Source of the DNA: Streptomyces sp. NBC_00094
GTDB lineage: Bacteria > Actinomycetota > Actinomycetes > Streptomycetales > Streptomycetaceae
NCBI RefSeq assembly: GCF_026343125.1
Contig: NZ_JAPEMB010000001.1
Span: 3,663,501 to 3,727,500, forward strand
Reading direction: 5' to 3'
Length of the DNA: 64,000 nt
How positions within the stretch are numbered: position 1 is the first letter of the stretch; every line of letters starts with the position of its first letter. Position numbers and translations under genes: made by a program. The notes below the pieces were generated by a model. It did not search any database. It was not told the origin of the DNA and saw only the letters and a program-made list of their open reading frames with translations. Positions 60,957 to 64,000 of this stretch are shown piece by piece.

Positions 60957-62159
60957 ATGCGCGAGGCGATCAAGGAAGCGGCCCGGGCCTGGATCCACCT
61001 CGCGAGGGGGGCCGCGCTCGCGGTCCTCTGTCAGCTGATGGCCGCCGTCGCGCTCTTCACCGCCTTCCTCACCCTCACCGTCATCGGCGCGGGGGTCCTC
61101 CCCGAGAGCGTGCTGCTGCTGCGCGTGCTCGCGGGCCACGAACGGCGCCGTACCGCCTCCCGGTCCGGTACGCCCGTCCCGGAGGCGTACCTTCCGATCG
61201 AAGGCCCTCTCCCCGCGCGCGTGCGGACGGCCGTCACCGACCCCGGTACACACCGGGACCTGATCTGGGCCGCCTCCCACGCCCTCTACGGCATCGCCCT
61301 GTGGTGCGCCTCGCTCGTGGTGTGGGTGTGCGCGCTGCCGGTCGACGGGGTGTGGGCGGGGCTCGTGGGCCGCCGGCCGCTGGTGCTTCCGCTGATCGTC
61401 CGGCTCGCCGACCTGGAGACGGACTGGTCGCGCACCCTGCTCACCCCGGCCCCGTCCGCCGCCCGGGACGCGGCGCTCGCCGCCCGTGTCGAGCAGCTGA
61501 CCGCCACCCGGGCGGGCGCGGTCGCCGCGCACGGCGCCGAGCTCCGCCGGATCGAACGCGACCTGCACGACGGCGCGCAGGCCCGGCTGGTCGCGCTGTC
61601 CATGCGGATCGGGCTGGCCAGACGGGCGTACGACTCCGATCCCGCGACCGCGCGGAGGCTCCTCGACGACGCCCAGGAGCAGGCCGAGGAGGCGCTGGCC
61701 GAGCTGCGGCACGTCGTCCGCGGCATCCACCCCCCGATCCTCACCGACCGCGGCCTGACCGGGGCGGTCCACGCCCTCGCCGCGAGCAGCGGCCTGGAGG
61801 TGGAGGTGTCCGTGGACGGTCTGGAGGACGGCGCGGAGACCCGCGCCTCCCGCACCGGCGGCGTCCGCGCCCCCGCCGCCCTGGAGGCCGCCGCGTACTT
61901 CGTCGTCGCCGAGGCACTCACCAACGCGGCCAAGCACAGCGGCGCCGCCCACGCCTCCGTCGCCCTCGCCCGCGACCCCGCCGGTCTGCGCGTCCTCGTC
62001 CGGGACGAGGGCCGCGGCGGGGCGGAGGCGGGCGAGCGGGGCGGCTCCGGTCTGACGGGGATGCGCCGCAGGGTCGCCGCGCTCGACGGCACCGTACGAC
62101 TGACCAGCCCCGTGGGGGGCCCGACCGTGATCGAAGTGGAGCTTCCGTGCGTGTGGTGA
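60957..62159 (+). CDS. Sensor histidine kinase (HisKA_3 type)
   Basis: 400 residues. Two pairs of membrane helices (about 18-50 and 105-145) belong to a PspC/sensor-like N-terminus. The phospho-acceptor is H204 in RRIERDLHDGAQARL, and the ATPase N box is FVVAEALTNAAKHSG. A TACGCT hexamer lies 7 bp before the ATG and no ribosome site is seen, suggesting leaderless translation. The response regulator gene overlaps by 13 bp. Confidence 0.93.
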   Translation: MREAIKEAARAWIHLARGAALAVLCQLMAAVALFTAFLTLTVIGAGVLPESVLLLRVLAGHERRRTASRSGTPVPEAYLPIEGPLPARVRTAVTDPGTHRDLIWAASHALYGIALWCASLVVWVCALPVDGVWAGLVGRRPLVLPLIVRLADLETDWSRTLLTPAPSAARDAALAARVEQLTATRAGAVAAHGAELRRIERDLHDGAQARLVALSMRIGLARRAYDSDPATARRLLDDAQEQAEEALAELRHVVRGIHPPILTDRGLTGAVHALAASSGLEVEVSVDGLEDGAETRASRTGGVRAPAALEAAAYFVVAEALTNAAKHSGAAHASVALARDPAGLRVLVRDEGRGGAEAGERGGSGLTGMRRRVAALDGTVRLTSPVGGPTVIEVELPCVW

Positions 62160-62794
62160 TCGCCGAGGACAACGCCCTCCTGAGAGAGGGCCTGGTCCTG
62201 CTGCTGTCCTCCTCCGGCCACGAGGTCGCCGGGGTCGCGGCCACCGGACCCGAGATCCTGCCGCTGCTCCTGGAGCACCGTCCGGACGTGGCCGTCCTCG
62301 ACGTACGGCTGCCGCCCGGCTTCCGCGACGAGGGGCTGAGGGCGGCACTCGCGGCGCGCGAGCAGCTGCCGGGACTACCGGTCCTCGTCCTCTCCCAGTA
62401 CGTGGAGGAGACGTACGCGGCCGAGCTCCTCGGCGGCGGCGCCCAGGGCGTCGGCTACCTGCTGAAGGACCGGGTCGGACGGGTCGACGAGTTCCTGGAC
62501 GCCCTGGAACGGGTCGCGTCCGGCGGTACGGCCCTGGACCCGGAGGTCGTCACCGAGCTGCTCGCCCGCCGCCGCGACGACCCGCTGGACTCCCTCACCC
62601 CGCGCGAACGCGAGGTCCTCGGGCTGATGGCCCAGGGGCACGACAACGGCACGATCGCCCGCTCGATGGTGGTGACCGAGCGGGCCGTGCACAAACACGT
62701 CGGCAACGTCTTCGCGAAGCTCGGCCTGCCGGCCGGCGACAGCGGCGGCCACCGCCGGGTCCTCGCCGTGCTCGCGTATCTCAAGGCCGCCTGA
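62147..62794 (+). CDS. Response regulator, NarL/LuxR family
   Basis: 215 residues from GTG 62147 (GGAG upstream). The receiver domain holds acidic pocket E7-D8 and phospho-acceptor D52 (VAVLDVRLP); the LuxR HTH is LTPREREVLGLMAQGHDNGTIARSMVVTERAVHKHVGNVFAKLGL (about 146-190). Paired with the overlapping kinase. Confidence 0.94.
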   Translation: MRVVIAEDNALLREGLVLLLSSSGHEVAGVAATGPEILPLLLEHRPDVAVLDVRLPPGFRDEGLRAALAAREQLPGLPVLVLSQYVEETYAAELLGGGAQGVGYLLKDRVGRVDEFLDALERVASGGTALDPEVVTELLARRRDDPLDSLTPREREVLGLMAQGHDNGTIARSMVVTERAVHKHVGNVFAKLGLPAGDSGGHRRVLAVLAYLKAA

Positions 62795-62890
62795 GCCACC
62801 CGAGGAACCCGCGCCGCCCGGCGTCGCCCGGCCTGGCCCGCGCGTCGCCCGGCCTCGTTCAGCGTCCGCCCGGCATCGCCCGGCGCCCCC

Positions 62891-64000
62891 TCAGCTCCTG
62901 AGCCGGCGTCCCGCGACCGGCAGGAACACGCCGGCCACCACCGTGACCACCACCGTCCCCGCGAGCAGCCCGGCCTGCGCGGGCGGCAGGTACGGCAGGC
63001 CGCCCGTCAGCGCCCAGGCGAAGGCGGTCAGCGGCAGCGCGGCCACCACGGCCCCCAGGAGCAGCCCGGTGGCCGTCAGGAACCCGGCCTCCAGGCCGAG
63101 CGTCCGGCGTACCTGACCCGCCGAGGCGCCCACCTGGCGCAGCAGCGCCAGCTCGCCACGCCGCCCGGCGCCGATCAGCGCGAGGGTGCTCAGGACGGAG
63201 AGGACGGTGAGCGCGCCGATCGCGGCGACGACCGTCGCCGAGACGAGCCCGTTCAGCTCGGCCCCGGCCGTCGTCACCTGCTCCGGTACGACCTCGGAAC
63301 CGGTGGCGCCGGCCTCCGTCGCCACCAGCACGCGCGCGGGGTACGGGTCGGTCATGTGCGGGGCCAGTTCGCCCTTCGGCAGCAGGAACTCGCCGAGGGC
63401 GAGCGAGCGGGCGTACACCGCCACCACCCGCAGCCGCTGCTCCGTCCCGTCGCCCAGACGCAGGACCACCGTCGAACCGGGCCGCACCTCCAGCGAATCG
63501 GCCATGTCCGCGCCGACCGCGACCGTCCCGCGCCCGGCGAGTCCGGCCAGGTCGCCCGCGACCACTCCCGGGTCGAGCGTGCCCCGCAGACCGCCGGCGT
63601 CCACACCGAGGACCGGGAGCCGGTCGAGGCGCGGCGAACCGGCCTCCGTACGGGCCAGGACGACCGTCGACCGCAGCACGTCCGTCGCCGCGGTCACGCC
63701 CGGCAGCCTCCGCACCTGTTCCGCCGTCGTGCCGTGGATTGCGAGGTCCGCGATGGTCGCGTCCCTCGCCTGCTCCTCGGCCGCCCGGCCCATGGTCGCG
63801 CCCGCCGCGAGCTGCACCAGCGCGAAGGCGGTGACGAGGACGACCGGGGTGAGCGCCGCCCCGAGCCGCCGCGAGTGCGCGGCCGCGCCGGCCGCCGTGA
63901 GCCGCCCGGGCGCCCCGCCGAGCCGGCGGAACGGCGCGTCCAGGATCCGCATCGCGCCCCGCGCGATCCACGGCCCGAGCAGCGCGCACCCGGAGACGAG
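62891..64000 (-). CDS. FtsX-like ABC transporter permease, C-terminal part (runs off the right edge)
   Basis: The frame is open to the window end; 369 residues are visible. A helix (ALTPVVLVTAFALVQLAAGA), an extracytoplasmic domain and the final FtsX block (ELALLRQVGASAGQVRRTLGLEAGFL) ending AGRRLRS are present. The upstream residues (LVSGCALLGPWIARGAM) belong to the first FtsX block, so this is the second half of a two-block MacB-type permease. It may be controlled by the adjacent two-component system. Confidence 0.88.
   Translation of the reverse strand, partial: LVSGCALLGPWIARGAMRILDAPFRRLGGAPGRLTAAGAAAHSRRLGAALTPVVLVTAFALVQLAAGATMGRAAEEQARDATIADLAIHGTTAEQVRRLPGVTAATDVLRSTVVLARTEAGSPRLDRLPVLGVDAGGLRGTLDPGVVAGDLAGLAGRGTVAVGADMADSLEVRPGSTVVLRLGDGTEQRLRVVAVYARSLALGEFLLPKGELAPHMTDPYPARVLVATEAGATGSEVVPEQVTTAGAELNGLVSATVVAAIGALTVLSVLSTLALIGAGRRGELALLRQVGASAGQVRRTLGLEAGFLTATGLLLGAVVAALPLTAFAWALTGGLPYLPPAQAGLLAGTVVVTVVAGVFLPVAGRRLRS

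Noticed and set aside
62795..62890. GTCGCCCGGCCT-type direct repeats before the FtsX gene end
   Set aside because: Short, imperfect and in low-complexity GC-rich DNA; no clear function.

Overview
The window is chromosomal DNA of a streptomycete or close relative. The coding sequence is very GC-rich with G/C in third codon positions, GTG and TTG starts are frequent, and the gene order folE-ftsH-hpt-tilS-metalloprotease-dac-ppa is the usual Streptomyces arrangement. Streptomyces-typical families (BldB/WhiJ-type DUF397, XRE-DUF5753, SigE-family sigma factor, DUF6479) also occur. No rRNA operon or CRISPR array is present.

Layout. 1-8.3 kb: housekeeping block (a Hint/intein-like gene cut by the window edge, folE, ftsH, hpt, tilS, a DUF2342 metalloprotease, a D-Ala-D-Ala carboxypeptidase, ppa). 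8.4-19 kb: membrane and stress genes (ThrE-type exporter, DedA, YbjQ, a ClC channel plus glutamate decarboxylase operon, a BNR lipoprotein, and a PadR-controlled drug-type ABC transporter with three near-identical operators). 19-22.7 kb: aldehyde dehydrogenase and a WhiJ-like regulatory trio. 22.7-25.2 kb: zinc-starvation ribosomal paralogues (S18, CobW-like protein, L31, L33 // L28, S14), divergently arranged around one Zur-box-like palindrome. 25-42.6 kb: transporters, an acetyltransferase, a quinone oxidoreductase/LuxR divergent pair, a family A polymerase-like protein, two sigma factors, and a two-gene unit whose second gene is broken.

42.63-57.80 kb is an integrated actinomycete integrative and conjugative element (AICE). 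It is bounded by 89-bp perfect direct repeats that duplicate the 3' part of a tRNA-Thr(CGT) gene and its terminator. From left to right it holds low-GC cargo (two unknown proteins, a HEPN-like protein, a P-loop kinase), a KorSA-type GntR repressor with its operators, a translationally coupled transfer operon ending in an FtsK/TraB translocase, a cluster of TGACACCC repeats (candidate clt), a prim-pol plus DUF3631 helicase replication pair, an iteron array of CCGCTAC repeats (candidate origin), an excisionase and a tyrosine integrase. Paired repeats near both ends look like integrase arm sites.

57.8-64 kb returns to the chromosome: the intact tRNA-Thr, a secreted TAP-like peptidase, holB, a two-component system, and an FtsX-type permease cut by the right edge.

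The AICE is the main accessory feature. Its replication, transfer and recombination cis-sites can all be proposed from sequence, and its cargo is where an undescribed (possibly defensive) function is most likely to sit.
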